Positions 16,270 through 25,578 are shown, counted from the first letter of the stretch. The stretch is DNA of 64,000 bases from Pseudomonadota bacterium (GCA_023423275.1 JAFAFW010000075.1:62001-126000), one strand, 5' to 3'. Notes: generated by a model not told the origin, from the letters alone. Program-made: numbers and translations.

Positions 16270-17388
16270 ATGCGGCTAGTGATCGAAAGAAGCGAACTCC
16301 TGCGAGCCCTGGGGCATGTGACGAGCGTCGTGGAACGGCGTACAACCATCCCGATCCTGTCCAACGTGATGCTGCGCGCATCCGGCCAGCAACTTGAGTT
16401 CAAGGCGACTGACCTGGAACGCGAGGTGATCGAGCAGGCATCCGCCGAAGTCACGACGCCCGGTGCTTTGACTGTCCCCGCCCACATCCTGCACGATATC
16501 GTCCGCAAGTTGCCCGATGGCGCGGAAGTCGAACTCGTCCGTGATGCGGAGCGCGAACGCCTTGCGTTGACGGCAGGCCAGGCCCGATTTGCCCTCCAGT
16601 CGCTCCCCGCGGAGGACTTCCCCGATCTCGCGGCCGGCGAGATGACGCATACGTTCCAGATCACCGCGCAGGATCTGAAGCGGCTGCTGGACAAGACCCG
16701 GTTCGCGATTTCGACTGAGGAAACAAGGTACTATCTCAATGGCATCTACCTGCATCCGGCCAATGCTGGCGGACAGGCGATGTTGCGCGCCGTCGCGACC
16801 GACGGCCACCGTCTGGCCCAGGTCGAGCTGCCGTGCCCTGCGGGCGCTGATGGCATGCCGGGCGTCATCATCCCGCGCAAGACCGTGCATGAACTCTATC
16901 GCCTGCTGGAGGACACCGACGCGGAGGTGAGTGTCGGCGTATCGGCCACCAAGGTCAGGTTTGAGATCGGCACCGTGACGGTCACATCGAAGCTCATCGA
17001 CGGTACGTTCCCCGACTACGGCCGTGTCATCCCGCAGAACAACGACAAGGAACTCAAGGTCTCCAACAGTCAGTTCATGGGCGCCGTGGATCGGGTATCG
17101 ACCATCGCCAGCGAACGCGGGCGCGCGGTGAAACTCAACCTGTCCGAAGACAAGATGATTCTGTCAGTCAACAATCCCGAGGGCGGCAGCGCCACCGAGG
17201 AGATCGGCGTCAGCTATTCCGCGGCACCGCTGGAGATCGGCTTCAACGCGCGCTATCTGCTTGATATCGCAGGGCAACTTGAAAGTGACACAGCCGTCTT
17301 CAAACTTGCCGACCCGGGTTCGCCGACCATGGTCCGCGATGGCGGAGACGAAAGCGCGATCTTCGTGCTCATGCCGATGCGCGTTTGA
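16270..17388 (+). CDS. dnaN: DNA polymerase III beta subunit (sliding clamp)
   Basis: 372 residues from the ATG at 16270 (MRLVIERSELL), the standard clamp length. The three repeated clamp domains are visible, with VVERRTTIPILSNV in domain 1, ATDGHRLAQVELP in domain 2 and a C-terminal VLMPMRV. The ring tethers polymerases to DNA. The frame is open upstream to 16123 but that part is not clamp-like. The stop overlaps the possible TTG start of the recF frame. Confidence 0.98.
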   Translation: MRLVIERSELLRALGHVTSVVERRTTIPILSNVMLRASGQQLEFKATDLEREVIEQASAEVTTPGALTVPAHILHDIVRKLPDGAEVELVRDAERERLALTAGQARFALQSLPAEDFPDLAAGEMTHTFQITAQDLKRLLDKTRFAISTEETRYYLNGIYLHPANAGGQAMLRAVATDGHRLAQVELPCPAGADGMPGVIIPRKTVHELYRLLEDTDAEVSVGVSATKVRFEIGTVTVTSKLIDGTFPDYGRVIPQNNDKELKVSNSQFMGAVDRVSTIASERGRAVKLNLSEDKMILSVNNPEGGSATEEIGVSYSAAPLEIGFNARYLLDIAGQLESDTAVFKLADPGSPTMVRDGGDESAIFVLMPMRV

Positions 17389-17438
17389 GTGAACATTCAA
17401 CGCCGGCTGCCGCACCGCCAGACGCACGCTGCAGCTCA

Positions 17439-18629
17439 ATGCCATGCATGGCCATGATTGAACAGCCGCGCCGCTCGATCTGGGTCGAGCGGCTGTCCCT
17501 TTCCAATTTCCGCAACTACACCGCGGCCGAGATCAAGCTGGGTCCGCAACCCGTGGTGTTGCTCGGCGCCAATGGGGCGGGCAAGACCAACCTGCTCGAA
17601 GCCGTTTCGCTGCTGGCGCCGGGGCAAGGGTTGCGTCGCGCGCAGTTTCCCCAGCTCGCCCGTCTCGGCGGATCAGGCGACTGGGCGGTTGCAGCGCACG
17701 TCAACACGCCAAATGGCGGCGTGGATATCGGCACTGGCCGGTTGCCTGGCACGCCCGCATCCACCTCCTCCGCGCGCGTCGGCCGTCTGGTCCGCATCGA
17801 CGGCGAACAGCAATCCGGATCGGGGGCGCTGGCCGACTGGGTCGAGATGGTCTGGCTGACGCCGACCACGGACGGGCTATTCACCGGACCGGCCAGTGAG
17901 CGGCGCGCCTTTCTCGATCGGCTGACGCTGTGCTTCGATCCGGGTTATCGCACCCGCGCAGGGCAATTCGAGCGCGCCATGCGTCAGCGGAACCGTCTCC
18001 TGCAGGACGGCATCAGCGATCCCTCGCAGTTCGCGGGCTTGGAATTGATCATGGCCGAAACCGGCGTCGCGACGGCTGCGGCCCGTGCGGAAGCCGCCGC
18101 GGCTCTCGGCGCTGCGATACTGACGCGCCGCGATCGCCAGCCCGAGTCGCCATTCCCGTGGAGTCGCGTCGCGCTCGACGGCTGGATCGAAAAGCAGCTC
18201 AGCGAAAAGCCGGCCGTCGATGTCGAAGATGCCTATGTCGCGGCTCTGAGAAACGGCCGGGAGCGTGACCGCGCAGCCGGCCGTGCGCTGATCGGGCCGC
18301 ACCGTACGGACATCCTGGTCGAGCATGGTCCTAAATCGATGCCTGCGCATCTGTGTTCGACGGGTGAACAGAAAGCGCTGTTGATCGGCCTGGTTCTGGC
18401 GCATGCCGAGCTGCTTGCCGAGCGCCGGGATGGTGCTGCGCCGATCCTGTTGCTCGATGAGATCGCAGCCCATCTCGACGTCCACCGGCGGGCAGCATTG
18501 TTCGCTGAAATCCTGCGGCTGGGGGCTCAGGCCTGGTCCACCGGCACCGATCGCCAGGACTTCGCCGCGCTCGAAAACAAGGCCCTTTTCCTGCAGGTCG
18601 ACAACGGAAACGCCGCCGAGATGTCATAA
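17439..18629 (+). CDS. recF: DNA replication and repair protein RecF
   Basis: About 396 residues from the ATG at 17439. ATGs at 17448 and 17454 and a TTG at 17385 overlapping the dnaN stop are alternatives, none with a good ribosome site. SMC-like ATPase: VERLSLSNFRNY, Walker A GANGAGKT at 43-50, ABC signature STGEQKALLIGLVLAHA and Walker B ILLLDEIAAHLD. RecF acts with RecO and RecR to load RecA at gaps. It is the third gene of the dnaA-dnaN-recF-gyrB group; 171 bp separate it from gyrB. Confidence 0.94.
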   Translation: MPCMAMIEQPRRSIWVERLSLSNFRNYTAAEIKLGPQPVVLLGANGAGKTNLLEAVSLLAPGQGLRRAQFPQLARLGGSGDWAVAAHVNTPNGGVDIGTGRLPGTPASTSSARVGRLVRIDGEQQSGSGALADWVEMVWLTPTTDGLFTGPASERRAFLDRLTLCFDPGYRTRAGQFERAMRQRNRLLQDGISDPSQFAGLELIMAETGVATAAARAEAAAALGAAILTRRDRQPESPFPWSRVALDGWIEKQLSEKPAVDVEDAYVAALRNGRERDRAAGRALIGPHRTDILVEHGPKSMPAHLCSTGEQKALLIGLVLAHAELLAERRDGAAPILLLDEIAAHLDVHRRAALFAEILRLGAQAWSTGTDRQDFAALENKALFLQVDNGNAAEMS

Positions 18630-18752
18630 TCCGGCTGCGGCCTCGTCATACACCCTGTCGCACCGCCAGCAAGACAATGAAAATATTACATAATTTGCCA
18701 ATTTCCAGTATGTGAATTGTGTACGATTCCGGGGGCCTTTTACCCCGCTCTG

Positions 18753-18761
18753 TGCTATAAG
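18753..18761 (+). promoter_or_regulatory. Possible extended minus-10 promoter for gyrB
   Basis: TGCTATAAG at 18753-18761 is an extended minus-10 element (TG, one base, TATAAG) with no clear minus-35. The start would be near 18768, about 33 nucleotides before the gyrB ATG. The gap upstream is AT-rich compared with its surroundings. Confidence 0.35.
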
Positions 18762-18800
18762 AAACAGACAGATAGAACTCCCCCCACAGGACACGTTCCG

Positions 18801-21263
18801 ATGAGTGCTGAGCCGGCTAAAAAACGCAACGGCGCCGAACACTATGGCGCCGAGAACATCAAGGTGCTGCGTGGTCTGGATGCCGTCCGGAAACGTCCGG
18901 GCATGTATATCGGCGACACCGATGACGGATCGGGTCTGCATCACATGGTCTATGAGGTCGTCGACAATGCGATCGACGAGGCTCTGGCCGGTTATGCCTC
19001 CGAGGTGCAGGTCATTCTCAACGCCGACGGCTCATGTTCGGTGACGGACAACGGCCGCGGCATTCCCGTCGGCATCCATCCTGAGGAAGGCATCTCGGCA
19101 GCCGAAGTCGTGATGACCCAGCTCCACGCCGGCGGCAAATTCGGCGAGGGCGAGGACGACAACCCCTATAAGGTCTCAGGTGGCCTGCACGGCGTCGGCG
19201 TATCCGTCGTCAATGCGTTGTCGCAATGGCTTGAGCTGACCATCTGGCGCGATGGCAAGGAGCACTTCGTACGCTTCGTCAACGGCGTTTCGGAAGCCCC
19301 GCTGAAGATCGTCGGCGAGGCGGGCGACAAGAAGGGCACCAAGGTCACGTTCCTGCCCAGCCTCGAGACGTTCCACAACGTGACGGAATTCGCCTACGAG
19401 ACGCTCGAGCACCGGTTGCGTGAGCTGGCTTTCCTGAACTCTGGTGTGCGGGTCGTCCTGATCGACGAGCGGCATGCCGATCGCAAGGAAGATGTGCTGC
19501 AATATGAGGGCGGCCTCGGCGAGTTCGTACGTTATCTCGACCGCGCCAAGGGCTCTCTGATCGAATCCCCGGTGATGGTCAACGCCGATAAGGACGGCGT
19601 CGGTGTCGAGGCGGCGCTGTGGTGGAACAACAGCTACCACGAGAACGTGCTCTGTTTCACGAACAACATCCCGCAGCGTGACGGCGGCACGCATCTCGCC
19701 GGTTTCCGCGGTGCGCTGACCCGCGTCATCAACAAGTACGCGGAGGAATCCGGCATCGCCAAGAAGGAGAAGGTGACGATCAGCGGCGACGATGCACGCG
19801 AAGGCCTGACCTGCGTGCTGTCGGTGAAGGTGCCCGATCCGAAGTTCTCCAGCCAGACCAAGGATAAGCTCGTCTCGTCCGAGGTTCGGCCGGTCGTGGA
19901 AAGCGTGCTCAGCGATAACCTTGCGGCCTGGTTCGAGGAACACCCGAAGGAAGCCAAGATCATTCTTTCGAAGGTGGTCGAGGCGGCCGCGGCACGCGAA
20001 GCCGCCCGCAAGGCGCGCGAGCTGACACGGCGCAAAGGTGCGCTCGACATGGCGAACCTGCCCGGCAAGCTTGCCGAATGCCAGGATCGCAATCCGGCCA
20101 ACACCGAGCTGTTCATCGTCGAGGGCGATTCGGCCGGCGGCTCCGCCAAGCAGGCGCGCGACCGGGAGTTCCAGGCCGTACTCCCGATCCGCGGCAAGAT
20201 CCTGAACGTCGAGCGCGTGCGCATGGACCGCATGTTGTCGAGCCAGGAGATCGGCACGCTGATCACCGCGCTCGGCACCGGCATCGGCCGCGACGACGAG
20301 GGCAACAGCGCCGTCAACATCGACAAGCTGCGCTATCACAAGATCATCATCATGACGGACGCCGACGTCGACGGCGCACACATTCGCACGCTGCTGTTGA
20401 CGTTCTTCTACCGGCAGATGCCACAGCTGATCGAGAAGGGCCATCTCTACATCGCCCAGCCGCCGCTCTACAAAGTGACCAAAGGGCGATCAGAGACCTA
20501 CCTCAAGGACCAGGCGGGCCTCGAAGACTATCTGATCGATAGCGGTCTCTCCGATACCGTGCTCGCACTCGGACGCGGGGAAACGCGTGGCGGACAGGAC
20601 CTGCGCGATATCGTTGTCCAGGCGCGCTCCATCCAGCGCACCTTGGACGGAATGCACTCCCGCTATTCCCGCTCGGTCGTGGAACAGGCCGCAATCGGCG
20701 GTGCACTCGATGCCGGTTTGCTCGGCAATCGCGATGCCGCCGAAGCGAAGGCAAAAGCGGTCGCGGAACGCTTGGACGTCATCTCGGAAGAAACCGAGCG
20801 CGGCTGGGTCGGGCGGTTTTCGGACAACGAAGGCCTGATGTTCAGTCGCGAGGTGCGCGGCGTGAAGGAAGTCCATATCCTTGATCGCGCCTTCATCGGC
20901 TCACTCGATGCACGGCGCCTCAATGAGCGTCACGACCACCTCAAGGATGTCTATGACCTGTCCGCAACGCTGAAGCGCAAGGAATCGGAGACCATCATTT
21001 ACGGCCCGTCGAGCCTGCTCAAAGCCGTCTACGATGTCGGTCGCAAGGGGTTGGCTCTTCAGCGCTATAAAGGCCTCGGCGAGATGAACGCGGATCAGCT
21101 CGCCGAAACCACGCTGGAGCGCGATACGCGGACTCTGCTTCAGGTGAAGCTCGGCGATCTTGCCGAAGCCGACGAGATCTTCTCCAAGCTGATGGGTGAT
21201 GTGGTCGAACCGCGCCGCGAGTTCATCCAGGAGAACGCGCTGTCGGCCAGCGTCGACGTTTGA
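18801..21263 (+). CDS. gyrB: DNA gyrase subunit B
   Basis: 820 residues from the ATG at 18801 with AGGA about 10 bases upstream. GHKL ATPase domain (EVVDNAIDEAL, then GLHGVGVSVVNALS), transducer, TOPRIM domain (EGDSAGG and DADVDGAHIRTL) and the C-terminal GyrB tail (QRYKGLGEMN). It drives ATP-dependent negative supercoiling with GyrA. It ends the replication gene cluster and faces the convergent Trm112 gene 28 bp away. Confidence 0.98.
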   Translation: MSAEPAKKRNGAEHYGAENIKVLRGLDAVRKRPGMYIGDTDDGSGLHHMVYEVVDNAIDEALAGYASEVQVILNADGSCSVTDNGRGIPVGIHPEEGISAAEVVMTQLHAGGKFGEGEDDNPYKVSGGLHGVGVSVVNALSQWLELTIWRDGKEHFVRFVNGVSEAPLKIVGEAGDKKGTKVTFLPSLETFHNVTEFAYETLEHRLRELAFLNSGVRVVLIDERHADRKEDVLQYEGGLGEFVRYLDRAKGSLIESPVMVNADKDGVGVEAALWWNNSYHENVLCFTNNIPQRDGGTHLAGFRGALTRVINKYAEESGIAKKEKVTISGDDAREGLTCVLSVKVPDPKFSSQTKDKLVSSEVRPVVESVLSDNLAAWFEEHPKEAKIILSKVVEAAAAREAARKARELTRRKGALDMANLPGKLAECQDRNPANTELFIVEGDSAGGSAKQARDREFQAVLPIRGKILNVERVRMDRMLSSQEIGTLITALGTGIGRDDEGNSAVNIDKLRYHKIIIMTDADVDGAHIRTLLLTFFYRQMPQLIEKGHLYIAQPPLYKVTKGRSETYLKDQAGLEDYLIDSGLSDTVLALGRGETRGGQDLRDIVVQARSIQRTLDGMHSRYSRSVVEQAAIGGALDAGLLGNRDAAEAKAKAVAERLDVISEETERGWVGRFSDNEGLMFSREVRGVKEVHILDRAFIGSLDARRLNERHDHLKDVYDLSATLKRKESETIIYGPSSLLKAVYDVGRKGLALQRYKGLGEMNADQLAETTLERDTRTLLQVKLGDLAEADEIFSKLMGDVVEPRREFIQENALSASVDV

Positions 21264-21291
21264 GATAGCTTGGCGGCGTTGGCGGCCGGCG

Positions 21292-21507
21292 TTAAGCGCC
21301 GCCTGTGCCGTTATCCAGATTGCGGGCGGCCTCGACCGTCATCAGCGCGACGCCCTCGCGGATCGGAAAGGCGAGCTGCGCCGCCCGGCTGATCAGCTCG
21401 TTGTGTTCCGCGTCATATTCCAACGTCGTCTTGGTGATCGGGCAGACGAGCAGTTCAAGCAAACGCGGATCAATCCGTTCGGGAGAGGGAGTGTTGTCTT
21501 CGGTCAT
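21292..21507 (-). CDS. Trm112/UPF0434 family small protein
   Basis: 71 residues from the ATG at 21507. It shows the family core LLELLVCPITKTTLEYD, LISRAAQLAFPIREGVALMT. Trm112-like proteins are small zinc-ribbon-type partners of methyltransferases in eukaryotes; the bacterial role is unclear. Only one cysteine is present, as in many alphaproteobacterial members. It is convergent with gyrB. Confidence 0.88.
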   Translation of the reverse strand: MTEDNTPSPERIDPRLLELLVCPITKTTLEYDAEHNELISRAAQLAFPIREGVALMTVEAARNLDNGTGGA

Positions 21508-21550
21508 CGCGGAATGAGCCTCTGCTGATGACTGCAAGCTGGCCTCACCC

Positions 21551-21589
21551 GGCGCAAGTTGCAAGACAGTTCTTGCAACTTCTGGCGCC
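21551..21589. repeat. Long hairpin between the outer-membrane protein gene and Trm112
   Basis: AAGTTGCAAGA (21556-21566) and TCTTGCAACTT (21571-21581) are perfect 11-bp arms around CAGT. GGCGC (21551-21555) and GCGCC (21585-21589) extend the stem after a 3-base bulge. On the minus strand it follows the outer-membrane gene and precedes Trm112 by about 44 bases. No T-run. Confidence 0.6.
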
Positions 21590-21592
21590 GAA

Positions 21593-21618
21593 GTCATCCC
21601 GGCACAGACCGGGATGAC
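21593..21618. repeat. Short palindrome with the same ends as the 29.3-kb repeat
   Basis: GTCATCCCGG (21593-21602), loop CACAGA, CCGGGATGAC (21609-21618). The same ten-base ends bound the 104-bp element at 29295-29398, so this looks like a short member of the same intergenic repeat family. It lies 36 bp after the outer-membrane gene stop and may act in its transcript end. Confidence 0.6.
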
Positions 21619-21654
21619 CGATGAGGCAGTCGAACGATCGTGCCTCGGTCTCGT

Positions 21655-22347
21655 CTAGAACCTGAAGTTCAGGCCGGCCCTGACGACATCGACTCGATTG
21701 TCGAAGTCATAATCGTCGAGGCCGCTGCTCAACGCGCTATGGCTGCCGAAGTCCATGTGCAGGTACTCCACTTTCGCTGACACGGTCTCGGTGAACGCCA
21801 TCTCGACACCGCCACCGACAACCCAGCCGGAACGGACGTCCTCGTTGCTGACTTTGTCGCCGCCGGTGATCACATCCTCTTCGACGGCAGCGAAGGCAAG
21901 ACCGCCGGTGCCGTACAACAGCAACCGGCCCATGGTCACGCCAGCGCGGGCACGCAGCGTTCCCCACCAGGGCCCGAAGCTTGTACGGTAGACGCTGCCG
22001 TTGACCTGCTTGTCGTCATTGCTGATGTCCATGAAGCCGACATCACCCTCGACACCGAGCAGGAAGTTCGACCCGATCATGTAGTTATAGCCAACCGTTG
22101 CGCCGGCCAGAAAGCCTTCCGGGCTCGTACTGGCACTGTCGGCATCGCTGTCGAACGACGAGTCGCCCCATCCGTAGCCGCCGTTCAGGCCCCAATAGAA
22201 CCCCTGCCACAGGGCCGGACGGCTTGGCCTGGTCTCATAAGGCTCGGGCGGTGGCAATCGCGGCGAGCCGAGATCCGCGGCCAGCGCGGGCGAGATTGCA
22301 GCCGTGCAGGTGCATAAAGCGGCACCCACCATGAAACGCATTCGCAT
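21655..22347 (-). CDS. Outer-membrane beta-barrel protein (Omp25/RopB type)
   Basis: 230 residues from the ATG at 22347, which has AGGGAG at a good distance. Signal peptide of about 23 residues ending in SPALAA. The mature part has alternating amphipathic strands, GFYWGLNGGYGWG near the start, VGYNYMIGSNFLLGVEGDVG, LRARAGVTMGRLLLYGTGGLAFA and a terminal aromatic residue (LNFRF), all typical of eight-strand outer-membrane proteins of Hyphomicrobiales. Probably structural in the outer membrane. Confidence 0.9.
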   Translation of the reverse strand: MRMRFMVGAALCTCTAAISPALAADLGSPRLPPPEPYETRPSRPALWQGFYWGLNGGYGWGDSSFDSDADSASTSPEGFLAGATVGYNYMIGSNFLLGVEGDVGFMDISNDDKQVNGSVYRTSFGPWWGTLRARAGVTMGRLLLYGTGGLAFAAVEEDVITGGDKVSNEDVRSGWVVGGGVEMAFTETVSAKVEYLHMDFGSHSALSSGLDDYDFDNRVDVVRAGLNFRF

Positions 22348-22553
22348 ATTGGCGCTCCCTAGCGGGTGGACGCGCACCTGATCCACCACCCGCAACTCAA
22401 AGCACCTCCCCCGATGGTTGCCACATGCAACCGCCGTCGCCTTCCTCGGCTATGGGTGTGACCCGACCAAGGCACAATCTGGAAAACTTCGTGTTATCAA
22501 TGAAGTAGACATATTCCCGGCGTCGATCTGTCACGCACGGGACTGACGGCGTC

Positions 22554-23549
22554 TCAGAACATCGCCATGTGGACGCGATCCGGCGGCGCATGTCCGTCGA
22601 GGAAGGTCTTTACATTGATGATGACCTTCTGGCCCATGTCGATGCGGCCTTCGATGGTCGCCGAGCCCATATGCGGCAGAGCCACCACGCGATCAGAAGA
22701 GAGCAGCTTCGGGTTGATCGCGGGCTCATGTTCAAACACGTCGAGCCCGGCTCCGGCGATCGCGCCCACCTCGATCATGCGCGCCAGTTCGTTCTCGTCG
22801 ATCACCTCGCCGCGCGCCGTATTCACAAGATAGGCGGTGGGCTTCAACAGCTTCAAGCGCCGGGCCGAGAGCAGGTGATACGTCGCGGGCGTGTGCGGGC
22901 AATTGACTGAGATGATATCCATGCGGGCCAACATCTGGTCGAGGCTGTCCCAATAGGTCGCTTCGTGCTCCTGCTCGATCTCCTCGGGCAGGCGGCGGCG
23001 ATTGTGATAGTGGATTTGCAGGCCGAACGCCCGGGCCCGGCGCGCGACGGCTTGACCGATCCTGCCCATGCCGATGATGCCGAGGCGCTTTCCATAAATC
23101 CGCTGGCCGAGCATCCAGGTGGGCGACCAGCCTTCCCAGTGCTTCTCGGGATTTTTGAGCAGCGCCGTGCCTTCCGCCAACCGCCGCGGCACCGCCAGGA
23201 TCAGCGCCATCGTCATGTCGGCGGTGTCTTCTGTCAGGACGCCGGGCGTATTCGTGACGGTGATGCCGCGATTGCGGGCGGTGTCGAGATCGATGTTATC
23301 GACGCCGGTGCCGAAATTGGCGATCAGCTTCAATTGCGGACCGGCTTGAGACAGCACTGCACGGTCGATGCGATCCGTCACCGTCGGCACGATGACCGCC
23401 GCAGTCTTCACGGCCTCGATCAGGTCGGCCTGGCTCAACGGCTTGTCGTCGACATTGAGGCGGGCATCGAACAGCTCGCGCATCCGCGTCTCGACGACGT
23501 CCGGCAGCTTCCGCGTCACAATCACCACTGGCTTCTTGGCGTTTGGCAT
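22554..23549 (-). CDS. D-isomer-specific 2-hydroxyacid dehydrogenase (glyoxylate/hydroxypyruvate reductase type)
   Basis: 331 residues. NAD(P)-binding GMGRIGQA, followed by HYHNRRRLP, and the catalytic set: Arg in NTARGEVID, Glu in FEHEP, His in LPHMGSAT. FGTGVDNIDLD marks the substrate domain. Reduction of glyoxylate or hydroxypyruvate is the most likely activity, but related D-2-hydroxyacids are possible. The HNRRR after the glycine motif suggests NADPH preference (inference). Isolated gene, divergent from the SH3 protein. Confidence 0.9.
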   Translation of the reverse strand: MPNAKKPVVIVTRKLPDVVETRMRELFDARLNVDDKPLSQADLIEAVKTAAVIVPTVTDRIDRAVLSQAGPQLKLIANFGTGVDNIDLDTARNRGITVTNTPGVLTEDTADMTMALILAVPRRLAEGTALLKNPEKHWEGWSPTWMLGQRIYGKRLGIIGMGRIGQAVARRARAFGLQIHYHNRRRLPEEIEQEHEATYWDSLDQMLARMDIISVNCPHTPATYHLLSARRLKLLKPTAYLVNTARGEVIDENELARMIEVGAIAGAGLDVFEHEPAINPKLLSSDRVVALPHMGSATIEGRIDMGQKVIINVKTFLDGHAPPDRVHMAMF

Positions 23550-23749
23550 GAGGCTGAGTGTCGATCCTGATCCGGCCGATGCCGATCACCTTCGAACATC
23601 CGCTCGAACGTGTGCGGCATATTCCCGATGTCTAACAGAACGCGTTCTTCATGACAAAGCGCCGAAAGGATAGTCTGGGACGAAATGCGATCCACAAGGG
23701 AGCGCACCGGGCCTTGATTGCGGCTCAAAGCCGTGCTGTTGGGCAGGGC

Positions 23750-24328
23750 ATGAGGAAAACTGATTCACTGCGCATGCCGAAACTGCGAACGGATGGTTGG
23801 TTCGTGTTGCTTGCCGCCGTCCTGTCGGTGAATCAGGCCTCGATCGCGCAGGCGGCCGACGGCGTACCTCAGCAGCAAGGCCGCACCACGGGGATGACCG
23901 TGCCGCGGTTCGTCAGCCTGAAATCCGATCGCGTCAACCTGCGTAACGGCCCCGGAACGGACTACCCGACATCCTGGGTATTCCGCCGTGCCGGCATGCC
24001 AGTCGAGATCGTCAAGGAATTCGAGACGTGGCGGCAGATCCGCGACTCGGAAGGCGCCACGGGTTGGGTCCTGCACTCGATGCTCTCCGGACGTCGGACG
24101 GCTCTCGTGCTGCCATGGGAATTGAAACAGGATAAGCCCGCGCCGCAGGTTCAACTCCGCAGCGATGACAATGGCGGCGGGCGCGTCGTCGCGGTTGTCG
24201 AAGCCGGGGTCATCGCCAACGTGCAGAGCTGCGACCGCCGCTGGTGTTTCGTCATGATCGGCGACTATCGCGGCTACGTCGAGCAGGATAAGCTGTGGGG
24301 CGTTTATGCCGGCGAAGTCGTCCGCTGA
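23750..24328 (+). CDS. Secreted SH3-domain protein
   Basis: 192 residues from the ATG at 23750; an ATG at 23774 is possible and the frame stays open upstream. A signal peptide (WFVLLAAVLSVNQASIAQA) precedes two bacterial SH3-like domains: SDRVNLRNGPGTDYPTSWV with GATGWVLHSML, then a second with CDRRWCFVMIGDYRGYVEQ. Such periplasmic proteins are thought to bind peptidoglycan or help envelope assembly. Two cysteines in the second domain could form a disulfide. Confidence 0.85.
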   Translation: MRKTDSLRMPKLRTDGWFVLLAAVLSVNQASIAQAADGVPQQQGRTTGMTVPRFVSLKSDRVNLRNGPGTDYPTSWVFRRAGMPVEIVKEFETWRQIRDSEGATGWVLHSMLSGRRTALVLPWELKQDKPAPQVQLRSDDNGGGRVVAVVEAGVIANVQSCDRRWCFVMIGDYRGYVEQDKLWGVYAGEVVR

Positions 24329-24355
24329 GCCCGGCGTCTCACAAAGCGAAGAAAA

Positions 24356-24790
24356 TCAGTTCTTCGGCACCAGGCGGACCACCACATCGATATGCGAGAT
24401 GCGGAAGCCTTCGGGCGGCTGCGGCATGTCGTGGACGGTGATGGACGCTCCTGGAATATCGACCAGTCGCCCTTCCGTCTCGATCAGGAAGTGGTTGTGA
24501 TTTGAGGTGTTGGTATCGAAATAGGCCTTCGATCCGTCGATAGCGATCTCGCGCAGCAGCCCGGCACGCCTGAACTGATGCAGCGTGTTGTAGACGGTCG
24601 CCAGCGAAACACGCTCACCGCCGGAGACGGCTTCGGCGTGAAGAAGCTCGGCGGTCACGTGACGATCACCCGACCCAAAAAGAAGACCACCCAGGACCAG
24701 CCGCTGGCGCGTTGGGCGCAAACCGGCACGGCGCAGCACCTCGGTGAGGTCCGCTACCGCGAAGCCCTGATTCGTATGATCGCTTCCCAC
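24356..24790 (-). CDS. irr: Fur-family iron response regulator Irr
   Basis: About 144 residues from a GTG at 24790; an ATG at 24928 would add 46 residues that do not look like Irr. Matches Irr: AGLRPTRQRLVLGGLLFGSGDRHVTAE, VSLATVYNTLHQF (recognition helix), GLLREIAIDGSKAYFDTNTSNHNHF and LVDIPG. Irr controls heme and iron genes in Hyphomicrobiales and Rhodobacterales. The N-terminal GCPWH-type heme motif of Bradyrhizobium Irr is absent, while the His-rich NHNHF region is present. It is divergent from fabA, the usual arrangement. Confidence 0.92.
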   Translation of the reverse strand: MGSDHTNQGFAVADLTEVLRRAGLRPTRQRLVLGGLLFGSGDRHVTAELLHAEAVSGGERVSLATVYNTLHQFRRAGLLREIAIDGSKAYFDTNTSNHNHFLIETEGRLVDIPGASITVHDMPQPPEGFRISHIDVVVRLVPKN

Positions 24791-24943
24791 AACGGTTATT
24801 CGTTTATCCAGCCATAATTGCGCATGCACATATCGAACAACGCAACTATATGGACTGAGGCGGCATTCTGCAAGGCCTACGTCCAATGGGTTACCGTTCG
24901 CGGTCCACTGGAAAGCGGCTTGACGCATGACTGGAATGCCTTT

Positions 24944-24973
24944 TTGAAGATGGGGACGAGTGTGTGCTAGATA
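24944..24973 (+). promoter_or_regulatory. Possible promoter of fabA-fabB-fabI
   Basis: TTGAAG at 24944-24949, an 18-bp spacer and TAGATA at 24968-24973, with TG at 24965-24966 forming an extended minus-10. The start would fall near 24980, about 55 nucleotides before fabA. Confidence 0.35.
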
Positions 24974-25035
24974 CGCCCCGGGACCAAGTCCTGCGGCGTG
25001 CAAGTGGGACATTCGAGGGGCGGCACGAGGGCACC

Positions 25036-25578
25036 ATGGCCGACAGGCGTTCGACATTCGAATATGAGGATCTGCTGGCCTGTGGGCGCGGCGAGCTGTT
25101 TGGAGCCGGCAACGCACAGCTCCCACTCCCGCCAATGCTGATGTTCGACCGCATCTCGACCATCAGCGAAGCGGGTGGCGCGCACGGCAAGGGGCAGGTC
25201 AAGGCTGAGCTCGCGGTCGCCGGCAATCCTCAGTGTGAATGGTTTTTCGCCTGCCATTTCAAAGGCGACCCTGTGATGCCCGGTTGCCTTGGGCTCGACG
25301 CCTTGTGGCAACTCACCGGATTCTTCCTTGGCTGGCTGGGCGCTCCGGGGCGCGGCCGCGCGCTCGGCGTCGGCGAAGTAAAATTTACCGGCATGGTTCT
25401 GCCGAGCGTCAAAAAGGTCGAATATGTCGTCGATCTCAAGAGAGTGATCCTGAGAAAACTGAAGCTCGGAATCGCCGACGGGGCGCTCCTGGCCGACGGG
25501 CAGATGATATACTCTGCGCAAGATATGCGCGTGGGCTTGTTTGAGACCGGTCAAGACCCCGCGGGTACGACGGCTTGA
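25036..25578 (+). CDS. fabA: 3-hydroxydecanoyl-ACP dehydratase/isomerase
   Basis: 180 residues from the ATG at 25036 with GAGG 6 bases upstream. Hot-dog fold with the active-site His74 in CHFKGDPVMPG and Asp88 in LGLDALWQ. FabA makes the cis-3 double bond that starts unsaturated fatty acid synthesis in type II systems. It heads the fabA-fabB-fabI operon; the gap to fabB is 71 bp. Confidence 0.97.
   Translation: MADRRSTFEYEDLLACGRGELFGAGNAQLPLPPMLMFDRISTISEAGGAHGKGQVKAELAVAGNPQCEWFFACHFKGDPVMPGCLGLDALWQLTGFFLGWLGAPGRGRALGVGEVKFTGMVLPSVKKVEYVVDLKRVILRKLKLGIADGALLADGQMIYSAQDMRVGLFETGQDPAGTTA

Noticed and set aside
22397..22591. A 64-codon minus-strand frame between the outer-membrane protein and dehydrogenase genes
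   Set aside because: It overlaps the dehydrogenase C-terminus in another frame and has no ribosome site or protein-like pattern.
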